The notes below the pieces were generated by a model that saw nothing but the letters and a program-made list of their open reading frames with translations, ran no database searches and was not told where the DNA came from. 64,000 nt of DNA from JAKFEW01 sp036675505 (lineage in GTDB: Bacteria > Cyanobacteriota > Sericytochromatia > S15B-MN24 > JAQBPE01). The position numbers and the translations under genes are program-made. Position 1 is the stretch's first letter. The number at the start of each line of letters is the position of its first letter. The stretch lies in assembly GCA_036675505.1 (NCBI GenBank), contig JAKFEW010000047.1, positions 1 through 64,000 of the forward strand, read 5' to 3'. This document shows, in pieces, positions 24,540 to 33,072 of this stretch.

Positions 24540-25043
24540 GTGCGACTGCTCAACGTCCGCGCGCGCCGACACGACCGACTCAAGCTCAGCGTTGGCTGGC
24601 CCTGGGACCAGCTCGGGCTGGGCGTGGCGCTCGTGCTGGTCGGGCTCGGGCTCATGTGGCCGGCGCTCGCCACCGATTTCGTCGCCTTCCTGAGCCGCCT
24701 GATCCTGGGGGGCGTCGTCGCCTGCGGCGGCATGCTGATGCTCTACTTCGCGGCGGAGGTGATGAGCGAGGCGGTGGTCTTCGACCGTCGCACGGGCGAT
24801 TTCCTGACGATCGCGCTGGCGCGCGGCCGGCGGCGGGTGACGCGCCGGCCGATCCACATGCTGCGGCAGGTGACGGTCCGGCCGAACGGCCTTGCGCCCG
24901 GCGGCTACGGGCTGGTCTTCGAGTTCCGTGGCGAGCCCGCGATCACCTTCCCGCTCGACGCGAACGCGCAGGACCCGGGCGAGGGCGAGGCGATCGTGCG
25001 GCAGGTGTGGGCGTTCATCCAGCGAAAGGGTGCCGCGGGTTAG
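24540..25043 (+). CDS. Membrane protein with a PH-like cytoplasmic domain
   Basis: A 167-aa protein starting at GTG 24540, 2 nt after the prfC stop, so probably coupled. Two hydrophobic helices (LGVALVLVGLGLMWPALAT and LILGGVVACGGMLMLYFAA) precede a beta-rich part (VVFDRRTGDFLTIALARGRR). Function unknown. Its 3' end overlaps the convergent EF-hand gene by 4 nt. Confidence 0.7.
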   Translation: MRLLNVRARRHDRLKLSVGWPWDQLGLGVALVLVGLGLMWPALATDFVAFLSRLILGGVVACGGMLMLYFAAEVMSEAVVFDRRTGDFLTIALARGRRRVTRRPIHMLRQVTVRPNGLAPGGYGLVFEFRGEPAITFPLDANAQDPGEGEAIVRQVWAFIQRKGAAG

Positions 25044-25678
25044 CCCACGTCGCCGAAGCGGCGGACCATCAGCTGGCCGAGCAGCCGGTCGAGCTCGGCG
25101 CGGTCGAGCGCGAAATCGCGGTTCAGGTCGCCCGCCTTCACCCAGGCCGCGATCGGCTCGCTGTCGAGGTAGAGCGACGCGCGCACGTGCCCGGGCAGCC
25201 AGCCCACGAACAGGCCGACCTCGTCGGCCGTCAGCTTCTCCGACGCATCCAGGTCCACCCGCAAGAACCCGTCCGCGATGTCCACCGCCGCGAACGGCGC
25301 GTCCTTGAAGCGCACCAGCGCGAAGGCCGTCCACTCGTTTTCGACGATGCGGCCGTCGCCGTTCTTGTCCGCCGTGGCGTGCGGCGTCGCGCCGCGCAGG
25401 ATCGCGGCCTCGTCGTAGGGCCACTCGGCGTTGGTCACCGCGCCGTCGGCGTCCGCGTCGATCACGCGGAACATGAGCGCCGCGTTCGCGGGCAGGGGCG
25501 AGGCCGGCTTCTTCGTCACCAGCTTGCCGGCGTCGCGCTTGCCGCCGCCGGCCTTGCCGCCGCTGAGCTTGCCCGCGGCCGCGAAGCCGCCCGCCGCGCG
25601 GTCCACCGCCGAGAGCGGCGCGGCTCCGCAGGCGGTGAGCAAAAAGGTGAGGCCGAGGACGAGGCAGGTCTTGTGCAT
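25040..25678 (-). CDS. EF-hand lipoprotein
   Basis: A 212-aa protein with lipobox LLTAC (Cys17). It has four EF-hand-like loops: DADADGAVTNAE, DKNGDGRIVENE, DLDASEKLTADE and DLNRDFALDRAE. The first two keep the calcium-ligand pattern D-x-D-x-D-G best; the third and fourth are degenerate. A surface or periplasmic Ca-binding role is likely. ATG 25678 has no good Shine-Dalgarno. Confidence 0.85.
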   Translation of the reverse strand: MHKTCLVLGLTFLLTACGAAPLSAVDRAAGGFAAAGKLSGGKAGGGKRDAGKLVTKKPASPLPANAALMFRVIDADADGAVTNAEWPYDEAAILRGATPHATADKNGDGRIVENEWTAFALVRFKDAPFAAVDIADGFLRVDLDASEKLTADEVGLFVGWLPGHVRASLYLDSEPIAAWVKAGDLNRDFALDRAELDRLLGQLMVRRFGDVG

Positions 25679-25770
25679 ACGGGGTTATCGCCCGCACTGG
25701 CACGCCACGCGCTCAAGGACTGATTAAGGTGAGGCAAAACTTCAGCTGGTTCGGCTGTAACAAAAACGGC

Positions 25771-25830
25771 TTGACGACCGTTACACGGATCACATAGAAT
25801 CATAACCTGGACTTAACCTTAATTGAACAG
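25771..25830 (+). promoter_or_regulatory. Promoter of the first PLD gene with three 11-bp-period TTAACC-type repeats
   Basis: TTGACG (25771-25776), an 18-bp spacer and TAGAAT (25795-25800). Immediately downstream are CATAACCT (25801), CTTAACCT (25812) and TTGAACAG (25823), each 8 bp with an 11-bp period. The pattern resembles cyanobacterial SphR/PhoB Pho boxes. Its position after the -10 box suits repression or a second upstream start better than classical activation. Confidence 0.55.
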
Positions 25831-25841
25831 GGAGAGAACGC

Positions 25842-27149
25842 ATGCGGACGACGACGACGCGGCGCAAGGTGATCGGGATCGGCCTCACGGCCGCCCTCGC
25901 GGCCACGATGGCCGGCTGTGGCGCGGGACCCCGCATGGCCGGCAGCGTCGCCGCCGGCGACCTGGTGACCCAGGGCGCGCGCGATCCCGGCCGCGACGAG
26001 GGGCCCACCCAGTCCCTGTTGCAGCCGGCGCATGCGCTGCGCGGCCCGAACCCCGTGCGCAGCGGCAACTTCGCGCGCCTGCACGCCTCGGCGTCGCAGA
26101 CCCTGCCCGCGCTGCGCGCGCTGATCGGCTCGGCGAAGCGGTCGCTCTGGTTCGAGACCTTCAACTTCGGCAACGATTCGATGGGCCAGCAGATTTACCC
26201 GCTGCTGATCGAGAAGGCCAGGGCCGGCGTCGAGGTGAAGGTGATCATGGACTACGTCGGCAGCCGCTTCCTGCCGAAGCACGGCGAGATGGTCCGCGCG
26301 ATGCGTCAGGCCGGCGTCGAGGTGCGGATGTACAAGCCGCGCTGGATCGTCAAGGACGACAAGCAGCGCGGCATCAACATCCAGCACCGCAAGGTCTACC
26401 TCGCGGACGGCGAGCGCGGCCTCACCGGCGGCGTGAACCTCATGCAGCCCTTCGACACCCACACCGAAGACGTGCTGGTGGAGTACCGCGGCCCGATCAT
26501 CCGCGACCTCGCGGCCGAGTACGCGTTCGACTGGAAGGCGAGCGGCGGCGATACGCTGGCGCTGCCGCCCCAGGCGCCGCCGCAGCCGGATGGCGACGTG
26601 GAGGCCCGCGTGGTCGTGACCAGCCCGGCCGAAGGCCGCTTCGAGGGCCGCGACGCCATCTACGCCGGCCTCGCCGCCGCCCGGCGCCAGATCGAGATCG
26701 CGAACCAGTATCTCTGGGACGACGGCATCATCAAGCGCCTGCACGCGGCGCTCGCGCGCGGCGTGAAGGTGCGCGTGATCGTGCCCGGCGACGAGGACCA
26801 CGGGCCGTTCAAGGCGCTGCACGGCGAGGAGCTCAAGAAGCTCACTGAGCACGGCGCGGAGGCGCGGTTGTTCACCGGCACGCACGCCGAGGCGCACCTG
26901 CACACGAAGTTCTTCGGCGCGGACGACGCCTGGGTGGCGATCGGCTCGACCAACGGCGACACGCGCGCGCTGATGGACAACCAGGAGCTCGACACGATCA
27001 TCACGGACCCCTGGCTCGCCAAGGATTTCCGCGACCGCATGTTCCAGCGCCTCTGGACGAGCGAGTCGAAGCCGTTCGTCTACAAGCCGGGCGGCCCGAT
27101 GACGAAGCCGTTCCGGACCCTGCTCGAGATCATCGACTACTACCTGTAG
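25842..27149 (+). CDS. Phospholipase D / cardiolipin-synthase-like lipoprotein (1)
   Basis: A 435-aa protein; ATG 25842 follows GGGAGAG. Lipobox LAATMAGC. Two HKD motifs are intact: HRKVYLAD near residue 200 and HTKFFGADD near 345, the latter followed by GSTNGDTR. These enzymes hydrolyse or transfer phosphatidyl groups through a covalent phospho-His. It is exported and lipid-anchored, so it acts in the periplasm or on the outer membrane. It is closely related to the gene at 28723-30021 (same block order, similar C-terminus ending IIDYYL). Confidence 0.92.
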   Translation: MRTTTTRRKVIGIGLTAALAATMAGCGAGPRMAGSVAAGDLVTQGARDPGRDEGPTQSLLQPAHALRGPNPVRSGNFARLHASASQTLPALRALIGSAKRSLWFETFNFGNDSMGQQIYPLLIEKARAGVEVKVIMDYVGSRFLPKHGEMVRAMRQAGVEVRMYKPRWIVKDDKQRGINIQHRKVYLADGERGLTGGVNLMQPFDTHTEDVLVEYRGPIIRDLAAEYAFDWKASGGDTLALPPQAPPQPDGDVEARVVVTSPAEGRFEGRDAIYAGLAAARRQIEIANQYLWDDGIIKRLHAALARGVKVRVIVPGDEDHGPFKALHGEELKKLTEHGAEARLFTGTHAEAHLHTKFFGADDAWVAIGSTNGDTRALMDNQELDTIITDPWLAKDFRDRMFQRLWTSESKPFVYKPGGPMTKPFRTLLEIIDYYL

Positions 27150-27153
27150 CCAG

Positions 27154-28500
27154 TTAGAACAGGAAGTCCACCGACTCCAGGATACTGAACAGCCACTTCT
27201 TCCAGAAGGGCAGCGCCTCGATGGTCGCGAGCGCGATCGGCTTCGCCGTCTTCCAGTCGCGCTCGAGCTGCTCGTCGATGAACTTCTTCGCCGCGGCCTT
27301 GTCGTAGATGATGCTGTTCAGCTCGTGGTTCTGCGACAGCGTGCGCGCGTCGCCGTTCGCCGAGCCGATCGAGAGCACCTTGCCGTCGACGACCATCGCC
27401 TTGAAGTGCGAGAAGCTCTCGACCTGCTCGTTGCCGACCTTGAAGTTGCTCAGGAAGCGGACCTCGATGCCGGCCGCGAGCAGCTGGCGGGCCGACTCCA
27501 TGTTGAGGTTGCCGTACAGGAAGCCCGGGATCCCGCGCTCGCCCTTGCCGGGCATCATCACCTTGATCGAGAGCTTGGGGTTGCGCTTCTTGGCCTTGAT
27601 CAGCTCGTCGATCATCGCGTCGTCCGAGAAGTACGGGTAAACGATGCGGATCTCCGAGGTGGCGTAGCGGATCAGCTTGAGCTGGGTCTCGCGCAGCTCG
27701 GTCTTCTTGGCGTGCGGGTCGGTCACGACCGACTGCACCCAGGCCGCGCCGCCCTTGGCGGGCTTCACTTGCGGGATGTGGGCGGGCACCTTGCCGCCGG
27801 CCTTGACCCAGTTCTTGAGGAACTCGCGCTGGATGCGGGCGGTCTCGTCGCCCTCGACCGTGTACATCAGGTCGTGCCAGGCCTTCTCGGTGCCCTGGCC
27901 GGGGTTGAAGAAGGTGGGCTTGAGGTACTCGTCGCCGATGTTGCGGCCGCCCGAGAGGAACTTCGTGCCGTCCTGGATGAAGAGCTTGCGGTGGGTGATC
28001 GGCGTGGCGCCCGTGGCGGTGGGGTCGACGCTGCCGCGGTTGAACTCGCGGACCTCGATCCCGTTGTCGCGCAGGAACTTCACGATCTCCGTGTCCTTGG
28101 TCGGGTTCGTGGCGTCGCGCAGGCCGGACCAGTCGATCAGGACCTTCATGTCGAAGGGCTCGCCCTTCTCGTCGGCGAGGCGCTTGCGGTCGATCAGGGC
28201 CTGGGCGATCTCGCGGCCGGACTCGTCGTTGTGCCAGATGAAGATCTCGAGCCAGAAGGCTTCCTTCGAGGTCTTGATCGCGTCGAGGATGGCGAGGCGC
28301 GATTCGTCGGGCGAGACGTGCAGGGTGACCTTGTTGTGGAAGGTGGGCTGGTTGAGGGCCAGGCGCTCGACGCCGAGCGTGCCGTTGCGCGCGAGCACCC
28401 GGTTGGCCGTCACGTCCTTGGGGGGCGCGATCTTGGCCTCCAGCTTGGGCAGCCGGCGGTCCTGGAACTTCAAGATCTTTTCGCGAATGTTCGTCGGCAT
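27154..28500 (-). CDS. Phospholipase D / cardiolipin-synthase-like protein (2), cytoplasmic form
   Basis: A 448-aa protein with two HKD motifs (HRKLFIQD with SGGRNIGDEYL; HFKAMVVD with GSANGDARTL). There is no signal peptide. The end LFSILESVDFLF carries a short hydrophobic tail. ATG 28500 is chosen over the in-frame TTG at 28521; neither has a strong ribosome-binding site. It lies tail-to-tail (4 nt) with PLD 1 and head-to-head with PLD 3, sharing the TTAAC-rich intergenic region. Confidence 0.88.
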   Translation of the reverse strand: MPTNIREKILKFQDRRLPKLEAKIAPPKDVTANRVLARNGTLGVERLALNQPTFHNKVTLHVSPDESRLAILDAIKTSKEAFWLEIFIWHNDESGREIAQALIDRKRLADEKGEPFDMKVLIDWSGLRDATNPTKDTEIVKFLRDNGIEVREFNRGSVDPTATGATPITHRKLFIQDGTKFLSGGRNIGDEYLKPTFFNPGQGTEKAWHDLMYTVEGDETARIQREFLKNWVKAGGKVPAHIPQVKPAKGGAAWVQSVVTDPHAKKTELRETQLKLIRYATSEIRIVYPYFSDDAMIDELIKAKKRNPKLSIKVMMPGKGERGIPGFLYGNLNMESARQLLAAGIEVRFLSNFKVGNEQVESFSHFKAMVVDGKVLSIGSANGDARTLSQNHELNSIIYDKAAAKKFIDEQLERDWKTAKPIALATIEALPFWKKWLFSILESVDFLF

Positions 28501-28580
28501 CGTCAGATCGGCTCTCAACAAGGCGGCAGGCGCCTGTGGATCTTGTCCCGCATGATCGGGCCGAATCTTCTTATGCTGGG

Positions 28581-28692
28581 GTTAACCGGGGGGCGTCGAA
28601 AGGTTAAGGAGTTGAGTTTTTCGATACAGCCTGTTGACGAATCGCCTAACAAGGTTTAGGATAGGTTAAGGGGATAACTTGGAGTTAACCAC
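28581..28692. promoter_or_regulatory. Shared PLD promoter region with TTAAC-type repeats
   Basis: GGTTAACC-type words occur at 28580-28587, AGGTTAAG at 28601-28608, AGGTTTAG at 28652-28659 and AGGTTAAG at 28663-28670 (11-bp period), then ATAACTTG at 28674 and TTAACCAC at 28685. TTGACG (28634-28639), a 17-bp spacer and TAGGAT (28657-28662) form a promoter for the rightward gene; the repeats overlap and follow its -10 box, as at the first PLD gene. Confidence 0.55.
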
Positions 28693-28722
28693 GGCGCACT
28701 GGCTCGGGAGGTTGGACGTTCG

Positions 28723-30021
28723 ATGAAGAGCGGAACCCGGATCGTCTTCACGGTTGCGATGGCAGCGCTGCTCGGCGCGTGCACCACCTTGTCGACTCCG
28801 CCCAGCGCCGGCACGAAGGCCGGCGCCCTCCAGGCCCTCGACGCCGTCGACGGCCCCGAGCCGCGCCTCGACCAGTACCCGACGCTGACGATCGACGTGC
28901 CGGCGCGGCCCACGCGCACCGCGCCGCGGCCCACCGGCGGCAACGTCGTCACGCCGTACGTGTCGCCCGCCGAGACCCTCCCGGCGCTGCTCGCGCTGAT
29001 CGACGGCGCGAAGTCGTCGATCTACCTCGAGACCTTCAACTTCGGCAGCCAGTCCTATGGCGAGCGGCTCGTGCCGCGCCTGATCGCGAAGGCCCGCGCG
29101 GGCGTCGAGGTGAAGGTGGTCATGGACTACTGCGGCAGCCGCTTCCTGCCGGGCCACAAGGAGATGCTGCGCGACCTGCGCGCGGCCGGCGTGGACGTGC
29201 GCCGCTACCTGCCGCGCGGGATCCGCAAGGACGACCGGCAGATCGGCATCAACATCCAGCACCGCAAGGTCTACCTCGCGGACGGCGAGCGCGCGCTGGT
29301 GGGCGGCGTGAACCTCATGAAGGGGTTCGACACGATTCACCAGGACATCCTCGTGGCGTTCAGCGGGCCGGTGGTGGCGGACCTCTACAAGGAGTTCGCC
29401 CACGACTTCAAGGCCGCCGGCGGCAAAGCCGCGGTGCGCCTCCCGGCGCCGGTCTCGGCGGGCGGCTCGGCCACCACGCAGGTCTGCGTGACCAGCCCGG
29501 CCGAGGGCCGCTTCGAGGGCCGCGACATGATCTATGCGGGCATCGACGCCGCCAGCCGCTCGATCGTGATCGAGAACCAGTACCTCTGGGACGATCGCCT
29601 GATCGGGAAGCTCTACGCGGCGCTCGAGCGCGGCGTGCGGGTGCGCGTGATGGTGCCCGGCGAGGAAGCCAAAAAGGTGTGGCAGCACGTGCACGCCGAG
29701 GAGCTCAAGCGCCTCGTCGATCGCGGCGCCGAAGCGCGCGTCTACCACGGCGATCCCTTCGAGGCCCACCTGCACGTGAAGTACTACTCGGTGGACGACC
29801 GCTGGACGGCGATCGGCTCGACCAACGGCGACACGCGCGCGCTGCTCGACAACCAGGAAGTCCAGATCGCCGTCACCGACCCCGGATTCGCGGTGGAGCT
29901 GCGTCAGCGGCTCTTCGAGCGCGACTGGAACGAGCGCTCGCAGCCGTTCGTTTACAAGCCGGGGACCTTCATCAGCCGCCCCTTCCGGAGCCTGATGGAG
30001 ATCATCGACTACTACTTGTAG
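28723..30021 (+). CDS. Phospholipase D / cardiolipin-synthase-like lipoprotein (3)
   Basis: A 432-aa protein with lipobox LLGAC. HKD motifs are HRKVYLAD (with VGGVNLMKGF) and HVKYYSVDD (with GSTNGDTRAL). It is clearly a paralogue of the gene at 25842. ATG 28723 has GGGAGG 12 nt upstream. Three PLD genes in 4.2 kb, two of them lipid-anchored, suggests phospholipid scavenging or remodelling. Confidence 0.92.
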   Translation: MKSGTRIVFTVAMAALLGACTTLSTPPSAGTKAGALQALDAVDGPEPRLDQYPTLTIDVPARPTRTAPRPTGGNVVTPYVSPAETLPALLALIDGAKSSIYLETFNFGSQSYGERLVPRLIAKARAGVEVKVVMDYCGSRFLPGHKEMLRDLRAAGVDVRRYLPRGIRKDDRQIGINIQHRKVYLADGERALVGGVNLMKGFDTIHQDILVAFSGPVVADLYKEFAHDFKAAGGKAAVRLPAPVSAGGSATTQVCVTSPAEGRFEGRDMIYAGIDAASRSIVIENQYLWDDRLIGKLYAALERGVRVRVMVPGEEAKKVWQHVHAEELKRLVDRGAEARVYHGDPFEAHLHVKYYSVDDRWTAIGSTNGDTRALLDNQEVQIAVTDPGFAVELRQRLFERDWNERSQPFVYKPGTFISRPFRSLMEIIDYYL

Positions 30022-30067
30022 CTTTTAGAGCGGCGGGCGCTCGAGAATCAACGGTGAGAGAGAGGGC

Positions 30068-30100
30068 AACGGGTCGTCGGGGAAATCCCGATGGCCCGTT
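30068..30100 (+). terminator. Hairpin terminator after PLD 3
   Basis: AACGGGTCGTCGGG (30068-30081) pairs with CCCGATGGCCCGTT (30087-30100, two G-U pairs) around GAAAT, followed by CGCCTTTGC. Confidence 0.7.
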
Positions 30101-30121
30101 CGCCTTTGCAGGGCCAGGCGC

Positions 30122-30490
30122 TCAGGCCACGACCGGCGAGAGGTGCTTGCCGATCACGCGGAAGAGGCGGTCATCGGCGAGCGGGTTGGCGATGAAGTCC
30201 AGCGCGCCGGCCCGCTTGGCCTCGAGCACGGGCGTGTGGTGGTGCACAGGGCCGGTCAGGATCACGCCGGCGCAGGGATCGGCCACGCGCAGCGCCTTGA
30301 GCGCCGTCACGCCGTCCATGTCGGGCAGGTGGTGGTGCATGACCACCACGTCGGGGTCGGTCTGGCCGTAGATGGCGATCGCCGCCATCCCCGAGCCGAC
30401 CTCGACCACCTGGTAGCCGTGCGCCTCGAGGGCGCGCGCCAACAGGCGGCGTTTGAAGACCCCAGGCTCGACGAGCAGCACGGTCCGCAT
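30122..30490 (-). CDS. Stand-alone pseudo-receiver domain lacking the phospho-Asp
   Basis: A 122-aa CheY-like fold: VLLVEPG, DVVVMHHHLPDMDG, GVILTGP, FIANPL. The Asp that is normally phosphorylated is His52, the acidic pair is Glu-Pro (8-9), and the conserved Lys is Asn102. Thr79 remains. It therefore cannot be phosphorylated in the usual way. Two His triplets (52-54 and 83-85) sit at the top of the fold where the active site would be. ATG 30490 follows GGAGGTG. No kinase or output domain is adjacent. Confidence 0.85.
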   Translation of the reverse strand: MRTVLLVEPGVFKRRLLARALEAHGYQVVEVGSGMAAIAIYGQTDPDVVVMHHHLPDMDGVTALKALRVADPCAGVILTGPVHHHTPVLEAKRAGALDFIANPLADDRLFRVIGKHLSPVVA

Positions 30491-30632
30491 GGCGCACCTC
30501 CAGGGCCCCAGCCTAAGCGGGATCCGGGAGGACGTCCTCGGCCGGCGCTACGACGGTCTTCGTGCGTTTCGGCAAAGGAGCGCCGCCCCCGCACGAACAT
30601 GGGCGGAGGCGGCACGGGAAGCGCGTTGCGAG

Positions 30633-31646
30633 CTACGCGGCGGTAGCGGTGGCCTCGTCGTCGTCGTCGACGCCCGTCGCGTCATCGTCGTCGTCGGCCT
30701 CGTCGTCTTCACCGTCATCGTACGGATCGGCCGAGGGCAAAGGCGCGGGGTTGTGGGCCGGGGCGATCTTCGAGACCTCGACGTTGACCTTGCCGTCCGC
30801 GTCGCGGGTGCCGGTGATCTCGGTGCGGTTGCCGTCGCGGTGGGTGATGTAGCCGTCGATCTTCTCGGTGCCGTCCGCATTGACCGTCTTGGTCCACTCG
30901 GCGTACTCCTGGCGGCCGTCCTTGTAGATCACGGTGCGCTTGGTGACGACCTGGTAGGCGCCGTTGTCGCCGACCAGCGTGCGGATGCGCTCGAGGTCGA
31001 TGCGCAGGTCCTTGTTGTTCTGGCCGGTCTGGTGGACCGACAGCGTCTGGGTCGTGCCCTCGTCGTCGACGACGCGGCGGGTCTCGACTTCCCAGGTGCC
31101 CTTGTTGGTGGAGGTCCAGGTCGTGACGATTTCCTTGCCGCCGCCGCCGAGGTCGTTGATCGTGGTGACGGGCGCCGTCCGGTTCTTGCGGATGCTGTCG
31201 ATCTCGCCTTCGTGGAGCTCGAACGCGAGCTCGCGCTTGTGCTTGAGGGCGGCCTTCACTTCACGCTTGAGCTTGAAGCGCTGCCAGGCGCGCTTGAGCT
31301 TGTCCTTGAGGTCCTGGAACCAGCCCTGCAGCTGGTAGGTCGGGCCGTCGTCGGCGAGCAGCTCGAGCGCTTCGAGCTCGGCGTCGGCCGTGATCACGTC
31401 GGCGGTGACTTCCTGCGCGGCGACGGCGAGCGCGGCGGGGGCGGCGCCGGCCGTCACCACGACGGTCGGGGCGGGACCCTTGAAGCCGGGGACCGTGCGA
31501 ATCAGCGGGGCGGCCGCGGGCGCCAGCGGAGCCGGGGCGACGGGCACCGAGACCGACGTCGCGAGACGGGCCGAGGGCGCGGACGTGCAGCCTGCCAGCA
31601 GGGCGGCGGCGAGGGTCACGAGGATCGCGGTACGGCGAGCGGCCAT
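30633..31646 (-). CDS. Lipoprotein with acidic C-terminal tail
   Basis: A 337-aa protein with lipobox LLAGC; ATG 31646 follows AAGGAG. Residues about 100-150 are a basic helix (DLKDKLKRAWQRFKLKREVK), followed by beta-strand-like repeats about 22 residues long with Thr, Arg and Glu (EIVTTWTSTNKGTWEVETRR and VYQVV-type strands). The tail is almost all Asp and Glu. No family recognised. Surface display with cation binding by the tail is possible. Confidence 0.75.
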   Translation of the reverse strand: MAARRTAILVTLAAALLAGCTSAPSARLATSVSVPVAPAPLAPAAAPLIRTVPGFKGPAPTVVVTAGAAPAALAVAAQEVTADVITADAELEALELLADDGPTYQLQGWFQDLKDKLKRAWQRFKLKREVKAALKHKRELAFELHEGEIDSIRKNRTAPVTTINDLGGGGKEIVTTWTSTNKGTWEVETRRVVDDEGTTQTLSVHQTGQNNKDLRIDLERIRTLVGDNGAYQVVTKRTVIYKDGRQEYAEWTKTVNADGTEKIDGYITHRDGNRTEITGTRDADGKVNVEVSKIAPAHNPAPLPSADPYDDGEDDEADDDDDATGVDDDDEATATAA

Positions 31647-31811
31647 CGGTCTATCTCCTTCGGTGGGGGCTTTGTACTTGAATGAGCTGTTAGCTCTGCA
31701 CGGGATCTTTGTCGCCAGGCTTTTGGTGATCCTCGATAAAGACGAGGTAAAGGCGTGTTGAAAACTGGCGAAAGAAGTTTTCCCAGAGTGAAGGTGCTCC
31801 GGGAAACCGCG
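31647..31811. other. Intergenic region between two lipoprotein genes
   Basis: 165 bp with no open frame of note and lower GC than its surroundings. It should hold the promoter of the 30633-31646 gene and the end of the 31812-32987 transcript; no clear hairpin with T-run is visible. Confidence 0.4.
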
Positions 31812-32987
31812 CTACTTGCCCTTGCCCTTGCCCTTGTCGCCCGACGCGTCGCCCGCAGGGCCATCGTCGTCCCCGTCGTCGTCGTCGCCGTCGTCGTCGC
31901 CCGAGCCGCTGCCGTGCCCAGCGCCGCCCGACGGGGTGTCACCCGCCGGCGCGTTGCCGGCACCCGCGCCACTGCTGCCACCGCCTGCGGCGCCGCTGCC
32001 ACTCTGGTCGCCGCCGCCGTGTTCGGTCGGGGCGGCCGGCGTGGCGGGCTGCGCCGGTTGCGCGGCGTTGCCCGGCTCAGCAGGCTGCGCGGGCGTCGCG
32101 GGTTGGGCCGGCGTCGCGCCGTTGTCGCGCGGGGCTTCCTGCGGCGCCGCGGCGGCCGCCTTCTTCGCTTCATCGGCAGCCGCCTGCTTCTCCACTTCGG
32201 CGGCCTGCTTCGCCTCGGCGACGGCGGCCAGGGCGGCCTGGGCGGCTTCGGGCCGCTTCTCGAGTGCCTTCTCGAGCGCCTTGTCGGCCGAGCCGCCCGG
32301 CTTGAGATCGATCTGGATCTCGCCGGCGTCGGAGGCGGCCTTTACGGCGTCTTCGAGGGCCTTCAGCTTGTCGGGCTTGATCTGGGCGAGCTCCTTGGGA
32401 TCCTTGAGCTTCGCGCGCACGCCGTCGGAGACCGCCGTCGAGACCGGGTCGACGCGCAGCTCTTCGGCCGCGTTGGCCTTCATCAGGCGGCCGAGCCGGA
32501 AGCCCTTGCCGCGAATCTCGATGAAGGCGACGGTTCCTTCGGGCACGCCCGCGAGCGAGAATTTGCCCAGGGTGTCGGTCTTGGCCGGCGCCACGCCGGG
32601 GAAGGGCCGGCCGTCTGCGGCCAAAAGCACGACCTCGGCATCCGGCACAGGCGCGAGCGCCTCGGCGGCGAGCAGGCCGAATCGCGGGACGCTCAGCGAG
32701 CCGCCGCCATTCGCGACGATCGAGCTGCCGCCGTTCGTGACGATCGAGCCGCCGCCATTCGCGACGATCGAGCCGCCGCCGTTCGCAATCACCGAGCCGC
32801 CGCCGTTTGCGATGACGCTCGCGGGGGCCTGGGCCACGCCGCCAATCATGATCTTGGGGGCGATCCGGGCCGCGGGGCCACTGACGCGGTTTTCTACGAG
32901 GCCGCCGTCGGGTTTGGTCAGGCTCGGCGGCTGACACGCGGTCAGCACCAGGGCGAGCGGAAGAGCCAACGGCCAGGCACGCAACAT
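31812..32987 (-). CDS. Octapeptide-repeat lipoprotein, short form with acidic tail
   Basis: A 391-aa protein with lipobox LVLTAC. Residues about 50-95 are five 8-residue repeats (ANGGGSVI, ANGGGSIV and variants), followed by a CnaB/carboxypeptidase-regulatory-like domain (EVVLLAADGRPFPGVAPAKT) and a helical segment (VSTAVSDGVRAKLKDPKELA). An Ala/Glu coiled region and a Gly/Asp/Lys tail follow in place of the propeller of its two relatives. ATG 32987 follows AAGGGGGA. An upstream ATG (33005) sits 8 nt after a GGTATAGG word and could be a leaderless start. Confidence 0.8.
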   Translation of the reverse strand: MLRAWPLALPLALVLTACQPPSLTKPDGGLVENRVSGPAARIAPKIMIGGVAQAPASVIANGGGSVIANGGGSIVANGGGSIVTNGGSSIVANGGGSLSVPRFGLLAAEALAPVPDAEVVLLAADGRPFPGVAPAKTDTLGKFSLAGVPEGTVAFIEIRGKGFRLGRLMKANAAEELRVDPVSTAVSDGVRAKLKDPKELAQIKPDKLKALEDAVKAASDAGEIQIDLKPGGSADKALEKALEKRPEAAQAALAAVAEAKQAAEVEKQAAADEAKKAAAAAPQEAPRDNGATPAQPATPAQPAEPGNAAQPAQPATPAAPTEHGGGDQSGSGAAGGGSSGAGAGNAPAGDTPSGGAGHGSGSGDDDGDDDDGDDDGPAGDASGDKGKGKGK

Positions 32988-33072
32988 CAGGATCCCCCTT
33001 TCCATACGGAAGTCCTATACCCGAACCCTTGCCTGGTTGACACAGCGGGGCGCGGTCCGTCCGGTCATCGCC

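Noticed and set aside
25801..25830. Calling the TTAACC repeats a definite Pho box for activation
   Set aside because: They lie downstream of the best -10 box, so an activating PhoB/SphR site is not established; kept only as a candidate regulatory repeat.
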